A stretch of DNA of 64,000 bases from an uncultured Myxococcales bacterium (GTDB lineage: Bacteria > Myxococcota_A > UBA9042): positions 62,001 through 126,000 of the forward strand of contig CAIYBN010000120.1 in the NCBI GenBank assembly GCA_903924465.1, written 5' to 3'. Each line of letters begins with the position of its first letter. Positions within the stretch are counted from its first letter, which is position 1. The notes under the pieces were generated by a model, which was not told the origin of the DNA, made no database searches, and saw nothing but the letters and a program-made list of their open reading frames with translations. Shown one piece after another: positions 1 to 9,831 of the stretch. The position numbers and the translations under genes are program-made.

Positions 1-929
1 ACACTGTCGAGCCAGCGCGGCGCTTTCCGGTCGTCTACTACCTCATCGGCTACGGCGGCTGGGGTGCGATGAAGCTTTTGGAGGAAAAAGCATTTGAGGA
101 GCCGCTGTGGGCGCGCCTCGACCGGCAGATGCGGTCTGGCGAAATCGAGCCGATGATTGTGGTCTTTCCCGACTGCTTCACCCGCTTGGGCGGCGCCCAA
201 TACCGCGATTCCATCGTCACCGGGCCGTATGCCCGCTACTTGTGTGAGGAAATCGTACCGCGCGTGGACGTGCAGTTTCGCACGCTTGCGGACCGTTCCC
301 ATCGCGGCCTGATGGGCAAGAGTTCCGGCGGGTATGGCGCTTTGCATCTGGCGATGCACCATCCGGACGTCTTTGGCCTCTGTTGCGCCACCGCGGCCGA
401 CAGCTATTTCGAGATGAGCTACGTCGGCGATTTTGCCAAGACGCTGCAAGTCCTGCACGCGGCCGGCGGCGTTGTGCCGTTCCTGGAGAATTTCTTCGCC
501 GGCACGCCACGCCACAAACACTGGCACAGCGCCATGTCCACGCTGGCCTATGCCCAGGCCTACACGCCGAACCTGGACGTGCCCGTGCTGATGGCCGACC
601 TGCCCTTTGACCTCCAGACCGGCGAGTTCGTGCCCGACGTGTGGGCGCGGTGGCTGGCGTGCGATCCCGTGCGCGCGTGTGCCCACCACGCGGACGCTCT
701 GCGCAGTCTGGACTTGCTCTATCTCGACGCCGGCATCAGCGACGAGTTCGGCCTCAATTTTGGCCACCGCATCCTCGCGGATCGCCTCGGCAAACTGGGG
801 GTTTCGGTGCAATTTGAAGAATTCGACGGCGGTCACATGGGCATCGACCAGCGGATTGACGTGAGCCTGGTGCGGATCACAGCGGCTTTGCGCCAGGCGG
901 ATGCGGCGGCGTCCACATCATCGTCATGA
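1..929 (+). CDS. Putative esterase (alpha/beta hydrolase, esterase D type), 5' end outside window
   Basis: The open frame runs in from the left edge (first full codon at base 3) and stops at 929, so the N-terminus is missing; the ATG at 69 is internal, because residues VVYYLIGYGGWG just before it continue the fold. The nucleophile elbow reads GKSSGGYGA, the GxSxGG form of the esterase D / PF00756 family that hydrolyses ester or acyl bonds. A late GGHMG could supply the catalytic His and an upstream DAG/DEF the acid. No signal peptide can be judged. The last 53 bases overlap, tail to tail, the gene on the other strand. Family assignment is sound; the substrate is unknown. Confidence 0.8.
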   Translation, partial: TVEPARRFPVVYYLIGYGGWGAMKLLEEKAFEEPLWARLDRQMRSGEIEPMIVVFPDCFTRLGGAQYRDSIVTGPYARYLCEEIVPRVDVQFRTLADRSHRGLMGKSSGGYGALHLAMHHPDVFGLCCATAADSYFEMSYVGDFAKTLQVLHAAGGVVPFLENFFAGTPRHKHWHSAMSTLAYAQAYTPNLDVPVLMADLPFDLQTGEFVPDVWARWLACDPVRACAHHADALRSLDLLYLDAGISDEFGLNFGHRILADRLGKLGVSVQFEEFDGGHMGIDQRIDVSLVRITAALRQADAAASTSSS

Positions 930-2544
930 ATTCCAGCGTCGCTTTGCGGTCCTCAGGCGTGCGCACGGCGTTGGAGCGCCATTGCGCCCGCACCAGCAGG
1001 AACGCCAGCACCAGCGAAGCGAGGCCGAGAACCAAGCGCAGGCTGAGCCGCGGCGCCACATCGCGCCAAGCCAGCCACACCAGCGTCAGCGCGCCGAACG
1101 CGAGCGCCAGGAAGTACGGCAGCGCGTTCCAGGGGCCTTTGACGCCGAGCGCCATCCACGGATTGGGATAGGTCCAGCCGTTCAGCAGCAGCGGCCCGAC
1201 GGTCTCTGACAGCGGATTGATGACTTCGCCGGGAAAGCCTTGGGAGACGGCCGTGCACAAGCCTGTGATCGCGATGCTGGCCACGCCCAGGACCGCGAGA
1301 AAAGCGGCGCCGATGGAGGCGCGCCACCCGCGCAGGCTGTCGAGACCGTGCGCAGCGGCGATGGCGGCGAACGGCATCATCGCGGTCAAATAACGCGGGC
1401 CGACGACCCAGCCGGCGTGCCACAGGCTGTGCGAGCACTGGAACATCAGGAAATAGCTGCAGAGGAGCGAGGCCATGAGCGCTTCGCCGCGGGGACCGAA
1501 CAGCCAATCGCCGTGCAGCTGCGGTCGGTTGCGACGGACGCCGAGCCAGCCGAGCCACGCGAGCGCGGTCCACGGCGCAAAGAAATACAGGCCGGTGAAG
1601 GACGAAAACAGCGAGCCCATCACCTTTTCTTTGTTGGGCAAATGGATGCCAAAGATGCCGGGTGACAGGTCCCGGACAAAGCCGGCGTTTTCCAGGTTGG
1701 CGTACGGCAGGCTCCACGGCGAGCCGAAACTGCACCAGTTGTTGTGGGCGAGCAAAAGCGCTGGGAGCAACGCGCCCACCGCGACGCGCCAGATGTCGTT
1801 GGGATCGCGACGACGCAGCCAGATCCAGCCGCACATCAGCAAGACCGCGGGGGCCATGGGAAACTCGATGCAGACGGCCCAGCCCGCGGCAAGCCCGGCG
1901 AGCACGATGGCGCCCCCGTTGCCGATCGCGCCAGCGAGCACGATGCACGCGAACATCGCGAGGAGCGCCACGCCGCCCGCCTGATGGCCCGCGAACATCT
2001 GACCGTAGGTGAGCGACAGGGATCCAAGCGCAACAGCGAGCAGAACGGCGTGACCGAGTCCCGGTCGGGTCAAACGCGTCGGCAGCCAACGCGCCAGCCA
2101 GTACCACGCGATCAGCGTGGGCAGCAGCACGACCCAAAACCGCAGCCACCACACGATCATCGCCTTGGACGGCTCACCGCGATGCAGCGCTTTGTAGAGT
2201 CCACGCAACGCGGCGTGCGGCAGAATGCCCAGGAACGTCACGCCTGGCGCCTTGGCCTGGTAGAGCTTGCCTTTGCAATCCGGTGGCTTGCCGCCATCGG
2301 AGCACTTCATGGCCTTGTCGTTGACGTAGCCCCACTGGTCGGTGGGCAGGCCGTGGTCGCCAGTCGCGTCGCGCGTGCCAATGGCGTACGTCCTCGCTTC
2401 CACGATGGCCCGAACGGCATAGACGCGCACCATTTCATTGGGATTGTTGAGGGGTTCCGAATACGGAAACAGCCACAGGTAGCCGAAAATGCACAGACCC
2501 AGGATCCAGCGGGTCGACGCGACGCCGAGCGGACTGGGGCGCAT
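877..2544 (-). CDS. Polytopic membrane protein, GT-C-like glycosyltransferase fold
   Basis: 555 residues, beginning with a short basic stretch and a first membrane helix ([13 protein letters not shown]). A periplasmic loop follows with [14 protein letters not shown], a Cys-containing segment and the YQAKAPG motif, then about ten more hydrophobic helices. The plan of one N-terminal helix, a large first loop with acidic residues and many C-terminal helices is that of lipid-linked-sugar glycosyltransferases (GT39/GT83-like, as ArnT or PMT). The exact family is not recognisable by eye, so donor and acceptor are unknown. It lies 6 bases downstream of hppA on the same strand and could be cotranscribed. 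Its 3' end overlaps the convergent esterase gene. Confidence 0.6.
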   Translation of the reverse strand: MRPSPLGVASTRWILGLCIFGYLWLFPYSEPLNNPNEMVRVYAVRAIVEARTYAIGTRDATGDHGLPTDQWGYVNDKAMKCSDGGKPPDCKGKLYQAKAPGVTFLGILPHAALRGLYKALHRGEPSKAMIVWWLRFWVVLLPTLIAWYWLARWLPTRLTRPGLGHAVLLAVALGSLSLTYGQMFAGHQAGGVALLAMFACIVLAGAIGNGGAIVLAGLAAGWAVCIEFPMAPAVLLMCGWIWLRRRDPNDIWRVAVGALLPALLLAHNNWCSFGSPWSLPYANLENAGFVRDLSPGIFGIHLPNKEKVMGSLFSSFTGLYFFAPWTALAWLGWLGVRRNRPQLHGDWLFGPRGEALMASLLCSYFLMFQCSHSLWHAGWVVGPRYLTAMMPFAAIAAAHGLDSLRGWRASIGAAFLAVLGVASIAITGLCTAVSQGFPGEVINPLSETVGPLLLNGWTYPNPWMALGVKGPWNALPYFLALAFGALTLVWLAWRDVAPRLSLRLVLGLASLVLAFLLVRAQWRSNAVRTPEDRKATLEFMTMMWTPPHPPGAKPL

Positions 2545-2550
2545 GTTCGT

Positions 2551-4662
2551 TCAGCCCTTCAAGGCGATGATGGGCGCAATGAGCAGCGAAACGACGCTCA
2601 TGACCTTGATGAGAATCGCCACGCCGGGACCGGAGGTGTCCTTGAAAGGGTCGCCCACGGTGTCGCCGATGACGGCAGCCTTGTGCGTTTCCGAGCGCTT
2701 GGGATGGCCGGGCAGGCCGCCCTTTTCGATGTACTTCTTGGCGTTGTCCCATGCGCCGCCGGCGTTGGCCATGAACAGCGAAAGTGACGCGCCCACCGCG
2801 AGTGCACCCGCGAGCGCACCCGCGAGCGCCGCCGGGCCGAGGATGTAGCCAATCAGCACCGGACCGAGCACGGCAACAACGCCGGGCAGAATCATCTCCG
2901 ACAGCGCCGCCGCCGTCGCAATATCGACGATCGCCTTGGGCTGCGGCTCCGCCTTGCCTTCGCGCAGACCGGGGATCGTGTCGAACTGCCGCTTGATTTC
3001 CAACACGATGGCGCCGGCCGCCTTGCCGACCGCAGTCATCGTTGCCGCAGCCACGATGAACGGCAGGACCGCGCCGATCAGCAGACCAATCAGGATCTCG
3101 GGCCGGTCGATCGCCAGCTCCATTTCCTTCAAGCCAGCCAGCACCCGCGCGTGGTTCACTTCCAGCGAGAAAGCCGAGAACAGCGCGACCACCGTCAGCG
3201 TCGCCGAGCCGATCGCAAAGCCCTTGCCGATGGCGGCCGTGGTATTGCCGACCGCGTCCAGTTCGTCCGTGATTTCGCGGACCGCCGGATCGAGGCCGGC
3301 CATTTCAGCGATACCGCCAGCGTTGTCGGAAACCGGGCCGTACGCGTCGACCGTCATGACGATCGCGGTGCCCGAAAGCATGCCGACCGCAGCGATGCCG
3401 ATGCCGTACATGCCGAGGTCGCCCATGGCGAAATTGGCGAGCATCGCGACACCGGCGATAAGCAGCAGGCAGACGAATACGGACTGCATGCCAACGGCCA
3501 TGCCCTGAATCACGTTGGTGCCAGCGCCCGTCTTTGCCGCCTCCGCGACGCTCTTCACTGGGCCGTAGTGGCCGGTGTAGTACTCGGTCAAAAGGCCGAT
3601 GAGCGCGCCGCCGATCGCACCGCCAGCCAGCGCCAGCGTGACGCCCTGCTTGACGCCAAACATCGGCAACACAAAGTAGGTGATGGCCACCACCGCGATC
3701 GGCGGCAGCACCATCGCGCTGCGAAGCACGGCGGCGGGCGCGCTGTTCTTGAGCGCGCGGGCCATGAAGATGCCGGCAATTGACACCGCCAGGCCAATGC
3801 CCGACAGGATGAGCGGCAGCGCCACGGCGATCGTCTTGGCCGACAATGCCTTGCCGTCCGTGCCGTTCGTGTCGCCCGTGAGCAGGTGGCCCAGCGTCTC
3901 GGCCTTGGTCGTCAAGCCAATCGCCATCGTCGCGACGATGGCCGCAACCAGCGATTCGTAGATGTCCGCGCCCATGCCAGCCACGTCGCCCACGTTGTCG
4001 CCCACGTTGTCGGCGATGACGCCTGGGTTGCGCGGATCGTCTTCCGGAATGTTTTCAACGACTTTTCCGGCAATATCGGCACCGACGTCCGCCGCTTTGG
4101 TGTAGATGCCGCCACCGATGCGCGCAAACAAGGCGATGGAGGAAGCGCCGACCGCGAACGCGTGCAACATCGTGCCGAGCTGCTCACTGCCCGAATACAA
4201 CGCGTAGACGCCGACCAGGCCCATGAGGCTCAAGCCTGCCACGCACAGGCCCATGACTGCGCCGCCGTCCAATGCCGTAAGAAGCGCGGCCGCCTTGGCG
4301 CCGCCCTTGCTGTTATCGGATGCTGCATTTGCGGTGCGCACGTTGGCGAGCGTCGCCGCTTTCATGCCGATGAAGCCGGCCAGAAGCGAGAGAAAGGCAC
4401 CGGTCAGGAACCACGCGCCGGCAGTCACGCCCAAGGATGGGGTCGCGGCCATCGCGCCAAAGACGACGACGGAATACACGGCCAGCACCTTGTACTCGCG
4501 CGAGAGGAACGCCATCGAGCCTTCGCGGATGTACCCGGCGATGCGCTTCATGTCGTCATTGCCTTCCGGCAACGCGGCGATGCGCATGTAGAACGCGGCG
4601 GCGATGATCAGCGCGAGCACGCCAAAAGCGGCAGGTGCTTTGGTCCAGAGGTCGAGATTCAT
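2551..4662 (-). CDS. hppA: Membrane-bound ion-translocating pyrophosphatase
   Basis: 703 residues from the ATG at 4662; the reading frame stays open upstream to 4737, but the family begins at [10 protein letters not shown] with a first membrane helix. About 15-16 helices. The pyrophosphate site is seen as [20 protein letters not shown] followed by [20 protein letters not shown], and the late Asp/Lys block as [12 protein letters not shown] and [14 protein letters not shown]. Pyrophosphate hydrolysis at the cytoplasmic face drives H+ and/or Na+ out. The GNTTAA sequence (Ala rather than Lys after GNTT) is the mark of the K+-dependent subfamily. The pumped ion cannot be told from sequence by eye. 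Divergent from the glycan cluster at 4793. Confidence 0.97.
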   Translation of the reverse strand: MNLDLWTKAPAAFGVLALIIAAAFYMRIAALPEGNDDMKRIAGYIREGSMAFLSREYKVLAVYSVVVFGAMAATPSLGVTAGAWFLTGAFLSLLAGFIGMKAATLANVRTANAASDNSKGGAKAAALLTALDGGAVMGLCVAGLSLMGLVGVYALYSGSEQLGTMLHAFAVGASSIALFARIGGGIYTKAADVGADIAGKVVENIPEDDPRNPGVIADNVGDNVGDVAGMGADIYESLVAAIVATMAIGLTTKAETLGHLLTGDTNGTDGKALSAKTIAVALPLILSGIGLAVSIAGIFMARALKNSAPAAVLRSAMVLPPIAVVAITYFVLPMFGVKQGVTLALAGGAIGGALIGLLTEYYTGHYGPVKSVAEAAKTGAGTNVIQGMAVGMQSVFVCLLLIAGVAMLANFAMGDLGMYGIGIAAVGMLSGTAIVMTVDAYGPVSDNAGGIAEMAGLDPAVREITDELDAVGNTTAAIGKGFAIGSATLTVVALFSAFSLEVNHARVLAGLKEMELAIDRPEILIGLLIGAVLPFIVAAATMTAVGKAAGAIVLEIKRQFDTIPGLREGKAEPQPKAIVDIATAAALSEMILPGVVAVLGPVLIGYILGPAALAGALAGALAVGASLSLFMANAGGAWDNAKKYIEKGGLPGHPKRSETHKAAVIGDTVGDPFKDTSGPGVAILIKVMSVVSLLIAPIIALKG

Positions 4663-4742
4663 GGCGCTCCAAGAACAGCAGGGAATGGACGAGCCCGACA
4701 AGGCGGGGCAAGAGATTGCCATGGTTACCAACGCCATGCAAG

Positions 4743-4771
4743 TTGCGCGCGCGCCTCGGCGGGTTTACCAT
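4743..4771 (+). promoter_or_regulatory. Candidate sigma-70 promoter of the glycan cluster
   Basis: TTGCGC at 4743-4748 and TACCAT at 4766-4771, 17 bases apart, lie 21 bases before the ATG at 4793 in the 130-base gap between the divergent hppA and dprE2-like genes. Each hexamer matches the consensus at 4 of 6 positions. This is the only reasonable match in the gap on this strand. Confidence 0.35.
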
Positions 4772-4792
4772 ACTGGCCCGCTGGAGGGCGTC

Positions 4793-5530
4793 ATGCTGCA
4801 GAAGATCGTGATCGTGGGGGCGTCTTCTGGCATTGGCCGGGCCTTGGCGCTGGAAATGGCGAGCCCGGAACGCAAGCTCGGTCTGGTCGCCCGACGTGCC
4901 GCCGAATTGACGGAAGTTGCCGCGGAAGTCCGGCGCAAGGGTGGTCATGCCGAGATCGAGGTCTGCGATGCGGCCGATGTCGCGGCGACTGAGTCGGCGT
5001 GGCTCGCGCTGCACGGTCGCTTGGGCGGCGTCGATGCGATTGTCTACGCGGCAGGCGTGATGCCGGACGTCGGGCCGGAAGAGTTCAACACGATCAAGGA
5101 TCAGCAGATGATCGCGGTCAACGTGATCGGCGCGATGGCGTGGCTGAACTGCGCTGCGCGTGATTTCCAGACGGCGGGCCGCGGCGTGATTTGCGGCATC
5201 GGCTCCGTTGCCGGCGATCGTGGACGACGGCCCGGTCCGGCCTACGGCGCGTCGAAGGCCGCGCTGCACACGTATCTGGAGTCGCTGCGGAATCGCCTGT
5301 GGCTGCACGGTGTTCGCGTGGTGACCATCAAGCCCGGTCCGGTGGACACGCCGATGACGCAGGGCCGCGGTCCGGCACCGTTGATGGTCGCTGCGAGCGT
5401 CGCCGCAAAGCGCATCGCCGCAGCCTTGGAAGGCGGTCCGGAAGTCGTTTACGTGGCCTGGCAATGGCGGTATATCATGCTGATTCTGAAGCATATTCCC
5501 AGCAAGTTCTTTCGACGGTTTGCCAAATGA
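4793..5530 (+). CDS. DprE2-like short-chain dehydrogenase/reductase
   Basis: 245 residues from the ATG at 4793. The frame is open from 4604, but the Rossmann fold starts exactly here (MLQKIVIVGASSGIG). Seen: the NAD(P) motif GASSGIG, AAGVMPD for the NxAG strand, and the YGASK catalytic Tyr/Lys pair. The C-terminus WRYIMLILKHIPSKFFRRF closely parallels the C-terminus of mycobacterial DprE2 as I recall it (RYVMMVLRHIPRSIFRKLP), beyond what generic SDRs share. DprE2 reduces the 2-keto intermediate made by DprE1 in decaprenyl-phosphoryl-ribose to -arabinose epimerisation. The next gene, a DprE1-like flavoprotein, overlaps by four bases (ATGA), which supports a joint two-step epimerase. The real substrate here is unknown. 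Confidence 0.75.
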   Translation: MLQKIVIVGASSGIGRALALEMASPERKLGLVARRAAELTEVAAEVRRKGGHAEIEVCDAADVAATESAWLALHGRLGGVDAIVYAAGVMPDVGPEEFNTIKDQQMIAVNVIGAMAWLNCAARDFQTAGRGVICGIGSVAGDRGRRPGPAYGASKAALHTYLESLRNRLWLHGVRVVTIKPGPVDTPMTQGRGPAPLMVAASVAAKRIAAALEGGPEVVYVAWQWRYIMLILKHIPSKFFRRFAK

Positions 5531-6969
5531 GCGCGCCCGTTGATCAGCCAGTTGCAGCGACTTCTGCCCATGTCGAAGGCTGGGGCATGGCGGTCGGTGG
5601 CGTGGCGCAGGTCGTGCAGCCCACTTCTGTGGCCGCGATTCGTGCCGCGCTGGACCACGCGCGCGCGTCGGGGCTGAAAATAGCCCTGCGCGGTGCCGGT
5701 TGCTCCTATGGCGACGCGTCGTGTGGCACCGGCAAGCTGGTGCTGGATTTCACCCGCTTCAACCGCATCCTCGACTTTCAGGCCGCGACCGGCGTCATCC
5801 GCGTGGAAGCGGGCGCGACGATCGGCGACATCTGGCAGCACGTCCTGCCGCACGGCTGGTGGCCGCCCGTCGTCTCCGGCACGATGGCGCCAACGCTGGG
5901 CGGCGCAGTTGCGATGAACATCCACGGCAAAAACGCCTACCGCGTTGGGCCGATGGGCGAACACGTGCTGAGCTTGCGCGTCCTCCTCCTGGACGGCACC
6001 GAGCGCACGCTGGCCCCCGATGACCCGCTTTTCCCAGCCATCGTCGGTGGTTTTGGTGAACTGGCGGTCATCACCGAAGTGGAACTGCAGCTGAAGCACA
6101 TCTACTCCGGACAGCTGGACGTGGACGCGCTGTGCGGCAGCAATTTTGCTGAAATCTTCAAGATTTTCGACGACTGGCAAGATCGCTCCGACTACCTCGT
6201 CGCGTGGATCGACGGATTCGCCCAAGGCGATGGCCTCGGCCGCGGCCTCGTGCACATGGCGCACCAGTTGCAACCCGGCGTGGACCCGCAGCCGCAAGCG
6301 CTCATGACGGTGGCCGCGCAAACGTTGCCGTCGCGGCTTTTTGGCGTCATTCCCAAGTCCTGGATGTGGGCGCTGCTGTGGCCGTTTTCCAACAACCTGG
6401 GCATGTGGTTCGTCAATCTGGTCAAGTACTGGTCGGCGCGTTTGCTGGAACATGGCAAGCGGTATCGGCAAACCCACGCGGCGTTTCATTTCCTGCTCGA
6501 CTACGTGCCGAACTGGAAGTGGGCGTACAAGCCGGGCGGGCTCATCCAGCACCAGATTTTTGTGCCCAAAGCGCATGCCCAGCGGGTTTTTGCCGAGGTT
6601 TTCCAGATCCACCACCGCTACGGCCTGCCGACCTGGTTGGCCGTGATGAAGCGGCATCGGCCCGATCGGTTCCTGCTGACCCACGGTCTGGACGGCTACT
6701 CGATGGCACAGGATTTTGCCGTGACCAAAGGCAACCGCCAGAAATTGTGGGACATGTGCCATGAGGTCGACGCGCTCGTGACGGCCGCTGGCGGGCGCTT
6801 CTACTTTGCCAAGGACGCGACGCTGCAGCCGGAAACGGTGCTGGCGGCGTGGCCCGCGGAGAACCTGCGGCAGTTTGCCGAGCTTCGTGCGCAGTTGGAC
6901 CCAGAGGGTCTTTTGGCCACGGATCTCTATGAGCGCGCCGTCGCGCCCGCACTGCAGAAGCTGGGCTAG
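5527..6969 (+). CDS. DprE1-like FAD-linked oxidoreductase
   Basis: 480 residues from the ATG at 5527 in the ATGA overlap. N-terminal FAD_binding_4 (PCMH-type) domain: RGAGCSYGDAS, then SGTMAPTLGGAVAMNIHGKN, the latter matching the GGAIACDIHGKN region of DprE1. The C-terminal substrate/cap domain includes GGLIQHQIFVP, DGYSMAQDFAV and FYFAKDATL. Aligned by eye to Mycobacterium tuberculosis DprE1, the active-site Lys in the AKD motif is kept, while the Cys that benzothiazinones attack (Cys387) aligns with Ala. Expected reaction: oxidation of the 2'-hydroxyl of a polyprenyl-phosphoryl pentose, or of a related sugar, with the SDR upstream completing the epimerisation. Alternatives are other VAO-family sugar oxidases. 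Cytoplasmic face of the membrane is likely, by homology. Confidence 0.75.
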   Translation: MSAPVDQPVAATSAHVEGWGMAVGGVAQVVQPTSVAAIRAALDHARASGLKIALRGAGCSYGDASCGTGKLVLDFTRFNRILDFQAATGVIRVEAGATIGDIWQHVLPHGWWPPVVSGTMAPTLGGAVAMNIHGKNAYRVGPMGEHVLSLRVLLLDGTERTLAPDDPLFPAIVGGFGELAVITEVELQLKHIYSGQLDVDALCGSNFAEIFKIFDDWQDRSDYLVAWIDGFAQGDGLGRGLVHMAHQLQPGVDPQPQALMTVAAQTLPSRLFGVIPKSWMWALLWPFSNNLGMWFVNLVKYWSARLLEHGKRYRQTHAAFHFLLDYVPNWKWAYKPGGLIQHQIFVPKAHAQRVFAEVFQIHHRYGLPTWLAVMKRHRPDRFLLTHGLDGYSMAQDFAVTKGNRQKLWDMCHEVDALVTAAGGRFYFAKDATLQPETVLAAWPAENLRQFAELRAQLDPEGLLATDLYERAVAPALQKLG

Positions 6970-8154
6970 ATGCCACCCGTCACGCCATCGCCGCGCGTCG
7001 CGTTGCCGCAGAACCTGCGCGTCGCCATCGTCCACGACTGGTTGGTGACGCTGCGCGGTGGCGAGCGCGTGCTGGACGCGCTGTGCGAGCTGTTCCCGCA
7101 GGCGGTCGTGCACACCTTGGTGCGGCAACCGGGCATCGCCACACCGCGCATCGAGGCGATGCGCCATGTGACGAGCTTCGCCGATCGGCTGCCGCTGGCG
7201 CAAAAGAAACACCGCTGGCTGCTGCCGCTGTATCCGACGGCCATCGAATCGTTTGACCTGACAGCATTTGATCTGGTGCTGTCGTCGAGCCATTGCGTCG
7301 CCAAAGCGGCGCTGGCGGGCCCCGGCGCGGTGCACGTGTGCTACTGCCACACGCCGGTGCGCTATGCGTGGGACCGCACGGACGACTACATCAGCGGCAG
7401 TTCCCCGCTGCTGCAACTGGCGCGACCGGCCCTGCACCTGGCGGCGAAGTGGCTGCGCGATTTTGACGTGGCCACGCTGGATCGCGTGGATCGGTTTGTC
7501 GCCAACAGCCAAAATACCGCCAACAAGATCCAGCAGTTCTATGGCCGCACGGCCGACGTGGTGCCGCCGCCTGTGGAGTGCGATCGCTTTGCCAACTTGC
7601 CGATCGTGCCGCAAAGCGAGCGTTACGACCTGCTGTTGGGCGGGCTGGTACCTTACAAACGCGCCGATCTGGCGGTCGAAGCGTGGCGGCTGATGCCAGA
7701 CCGGCAGTTGCGGATCGTCGGCGATGGCCCGGAGCGGGCGCGGCTGGAGCGGTCGGCGCCGACCAACGTGCAGTTCATCGGCCGCGTGCCGGAAGAGGAC
7801 CTCGCGCGTTGGTACGCCGGCGCACGCCTGTTCGCATTTCCCGGCGAGGAAGATTTTGGCATCGTGCCGCTGGAAGCTCAAGCCGCGGGCGTTCCCGTGG
7901 TCGCGCTGGGCAAAGGTGGCGCGCTGGAGACCGTGGTGGACGGCCAAACGGGTGTGTTCTTTCACGACTCCACGCCGGCAGCGCTGGTCGCCGCGGTGCA
8001 GCAACTTGACCTGTTGGCGGTCGATCCCGACACTTGTAGACAGCACGCGCGGCGATTTGACCGCGAGGCGTTTCTCCATCGGATGGCCGCCATCGTGGCA
8101 GACGCGTTGCAGACGCGGCGTCACGGCGCCCGACGCACAGAAGAGGTTGCATGA
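6970..8154 (+). CDS. Glycosyltransferase family 4
   Basis: 394 residues, starting directly after the preceding stop. N-terminal GT-B half: LRVAIVHDWLVTLRGGERVL, with the Gly-Gly-x-Glu acceptor loop. C-terminal half: VGDGPERARLE, then FPGEEDFGIVPLEAQAAGVP, the E-x7-E nucleotide-sugar motif of GT4, followed by GGALETV. It should transfer a sugar from a nucleotide donor (retaining mechanism) to a growing lipid-linked glycan at the cytoplasmic face. The stop overlaps the next start (ATGA at 8151). Donor and linkage cannot be read from sequence. Confidence 0.88.
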   Translation: MPPVTPSPRVALPQNLRVAIVHDWLVTLRGGERVLDALCELFPQAVVHTLVRQPGIATPRIEAMRHVTSFADRLPLAQKKHRWLLPLYPTAIESFDLTAFDLVLSSSHCVAKAALAGPGAVHVCYCHTPVRYAWDRTDDYISGSSPLLQLARPALHLAAKWLRDFDVATLDRVDRFVANSQNTANKIQQFYGRTADVVPPPVECDRFANLPIVPQSERYDLLLGGLVPYKRADLAVEAWRLMPDRQLRIVGDGPERARLERSAPTNVQFIGRVPEEDLARWYAGARLFAFPGEEDFGIVPLEAQAAGVPVVALGKGGALETVVDGQTGVFFHDSTPAALVAAVQQLDLLAVDPDTCRQHARRFDREAFLHRMAAIVADALQTRRHGARRTEEVA

Positions 8155-8912
8155 CCCGCCCCCGCCGCCAGCCCGCGCAACCGGAACTCAAGATCGTTGC
8201 CGCGCCTGCCGAATTGCCCGCCGAACGCGACCCGGCCGAGGATCTCTACGACAAGGCCGGGCCGTCCAAACAGCGCGCCACCAGTGAGACCTTTGATGAG
8301 CCGGTGTTCGCGCCAGTGGCAGAAAAGGTGCCCAGTCGGCCGGTGCAAATGGCCGTCAAGCGCGCATTTGACATTGGCTTTTCCCTCGCCGCCTTGACGG
8401 CGGGCGCGCCGCTGCTGGCCGGCATCGCGGTGGCGGTGAAGCTGGATTCCAAGGGCCCGGTGCTCTACCGTCAGGTGCGCGTGGGCAAGGACGGCCAGCT
8501 GTTTGATTGCCTGAAGTTCCGTTCGATGGTGGTCGATGCCGAAAAGGCTGGCCCGCAATGGGCGCGCAACTTCGACACGCGGGTGACCAAGGTCGGCGGC
8601 GTGCTGCGGCGGACGAGCCTGGACGAGCTGCCGCAGGTGTGGAACATCCTGGTTGGCGACATGAGCTGGATCGGTCCACGACCTGAGCGGCCGGTATTCG
8701 TCGCGCGTTTTCGCAAGCAATTCGAGGGCTACGATCTGCGCCACACGGTGCAGCCGGGACTTTCGGGCTGGGCTCAGGTCAATGGCCTGCGCGGCAACGT
8801 GTCCATCGCCGACCGCACCGCGTTTGATCTCTACTACGTGCGGCATCTCTCGCTGTCGCTCGACGCCACGATCTTCATGCGGACGTTTGCCGCCGTCGTG
8901 GCAGGCGAATAG
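8151..8912 (+). CDS. Polyprenyl-phosphate sugar-1-phosphate transferase (bacterial sugar transferase)
   Basis: 253 residues. The catalytic bacterial sugar transferase domain (PF02397) begins near residue 65: MAVKRAFDIGFSLAAL, with a membrane-inserting helix, then YRQVRVGKDG, KFRSMVVDAE, RRTSLDELPQVWNIL, GDMSWIGPRPE and PGLSGWAQVNG. All catalytic signatures of the family are present. It is of the short monotopic PglC/WbaP-core type: there is no multi-helix N-terminal domain, only a 60-residue charged, Pro-rich leader. It should start glycan assembly by loading a sugar phosphate onto undecaprenyl phosphate. Next to GT4, flippase and ligase genes. Confidence 0.92.
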   Translation: MTRPRRQPAQPELKIVAAPAELPAERDPAEDLYDKAGPSKQRATSETFDEPVFAPVAEKVPSRPVQMAVKRAFDIGFSLAALTAGAPLLAGIAVAVKLDSKGPVLYRQVRVGKDGQLFDCLKFRSMVVDAEKAGPQWARNFDTRVTKVGGVLRRTSLDELPQVWNILVGDMSWIGPRPERPVFVARFRKQFEGYDLRHTVQPGLSGWAQVNGLRGNVSIADRTAFDLYYVRHLSLSLDATIFMRTFAAVVAGE

Positions 8913-8915
8913 CGG

Positions 8916-9761
8916 ATGGCCGTCTCGCCTCGCCTTGGCGCTTTCCTGGTGTGTCTGGCGCTGGCCAGTCCGGCCCACGCCCAACCGCTGATGGTCGCGG
9001 CCGATCACTCCCTGACGGCGGCTGAGTACACCGCGCAAGGCATGCCTTCGCCGACTCGGCCGTGGGACGAGGGAGAACTCCGCCGTGCTGTTGCGGTGCT
9101 GCAGCGAATTGCCGCACAAGACCCGCTGCGGCTGCCCAGGTTGGAAAGTGCCGCGTCGGGCGCGACGTTCGCCCGGCTCGTCGCCCCGGTCGTGCTGGCT
9201 CGGGAAGTGACGATGACGGGCGACCTGCGCACGCAGATCGCTGACCTGAGCGGTTACGCCCAGCCGCTCGGTGCGCTGGCCCTGCTCTACGCCAAGCCGC
9301 TGGCAGGGGACTTCTTCTTTGACGCGGAATTGGTCGAATCCACGCGGGTCGCGCTCGAAGTGAACCATCGCTTGCTGCAGCTGATCAACCGCGAACGGAC
9401 ACGCTACGAGGACCAGTCTGCGCCCACTTGGCTGCGTCGGGAGCACGATCAGGTGACGTATGGCGCGACGCTGACCCTTCGCGGCGCGCTGTTCATCTTC
9501 GCCGCGCGACGGGCATTTCGGCCCGTGTGGCGCGATCGGCTGGCCGCGGAATTGCAGAAGGACCTGCCAGCCGTCCTCGCACAGTTGCCGGAATCGACGC
9601 AAGCGGAGATCCTGGACCATCTGCACGGTTTGATGCTGGAAGACGCCAAAGGCGTCACCGATTGGCAGCCGCTGGCCAAAGTCCTGACGTTTGCCGGCCA
9701 TGGCCCGCCGGCGTTCGCCAAGCCGCATCCGCCTCGCAAGGTCCGGCACCGAAAAAAGTAG
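8916..9761 (+). CDS. Secreted protein of unknown function in the glycan cluster
   Basis: 281 residues. The N-terminus MAVSPRLGAFLVCLALASPAHAQ is a good Sec signal peptide with an AHA-Q cleavage site. The rest is mostly helical, with repeated Arg-rich segments (LRRAVAVLQRIA, RREHDQVTYGATLTLRGALF) and a basic Pro/His/Lys tail. No family is recognised and no catalytic motif stands out. It starts 3 bases after the sugar transferase, so it is almost certainly cotranscribed; a periplasmic role in glycan export or assembly is only an inference from position. Confidence 0.7.
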   Translation: MAVSPRLGAFLVCLALASPAHAQPLMVAADHSLTAAEYTAQGMPSPTRPWDEGELRRAVAVLQRIAAQDPLRLPRLESAASGATFARLVAPVVLAREVTMTGDLRTQIADLSGYAQPLGALALLYAKPLAGDFFFDAELVESTRVALEVNHRLLQLINRERTRYEDQSAPTWLRREHDQVTYGATLTLRGALFIFAARRAFRPVWRDRLAAELQKDLPAVLAQLPESTQAEILDHLHGLMLEDAKGVTDWQPLAKVLTFAGHGPPAFAKPHPPRKVRHRKK

Positions 9762-9831
9762 TCGCGCCGTCCGTCGCGCGTTTGCCCCGACTGTCCGTGG
9801 CAGGTAAGCTGCTGGGCTTCATGATCCCCCA

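Noticed and set aside
5449..8124. 891-codon open frame on the minus strand under the DprE1-like and GT4 genes.
   Set aside because: High-GC shadow frame rich in Arg, His and Gln, antisense to two confidently identified genes.
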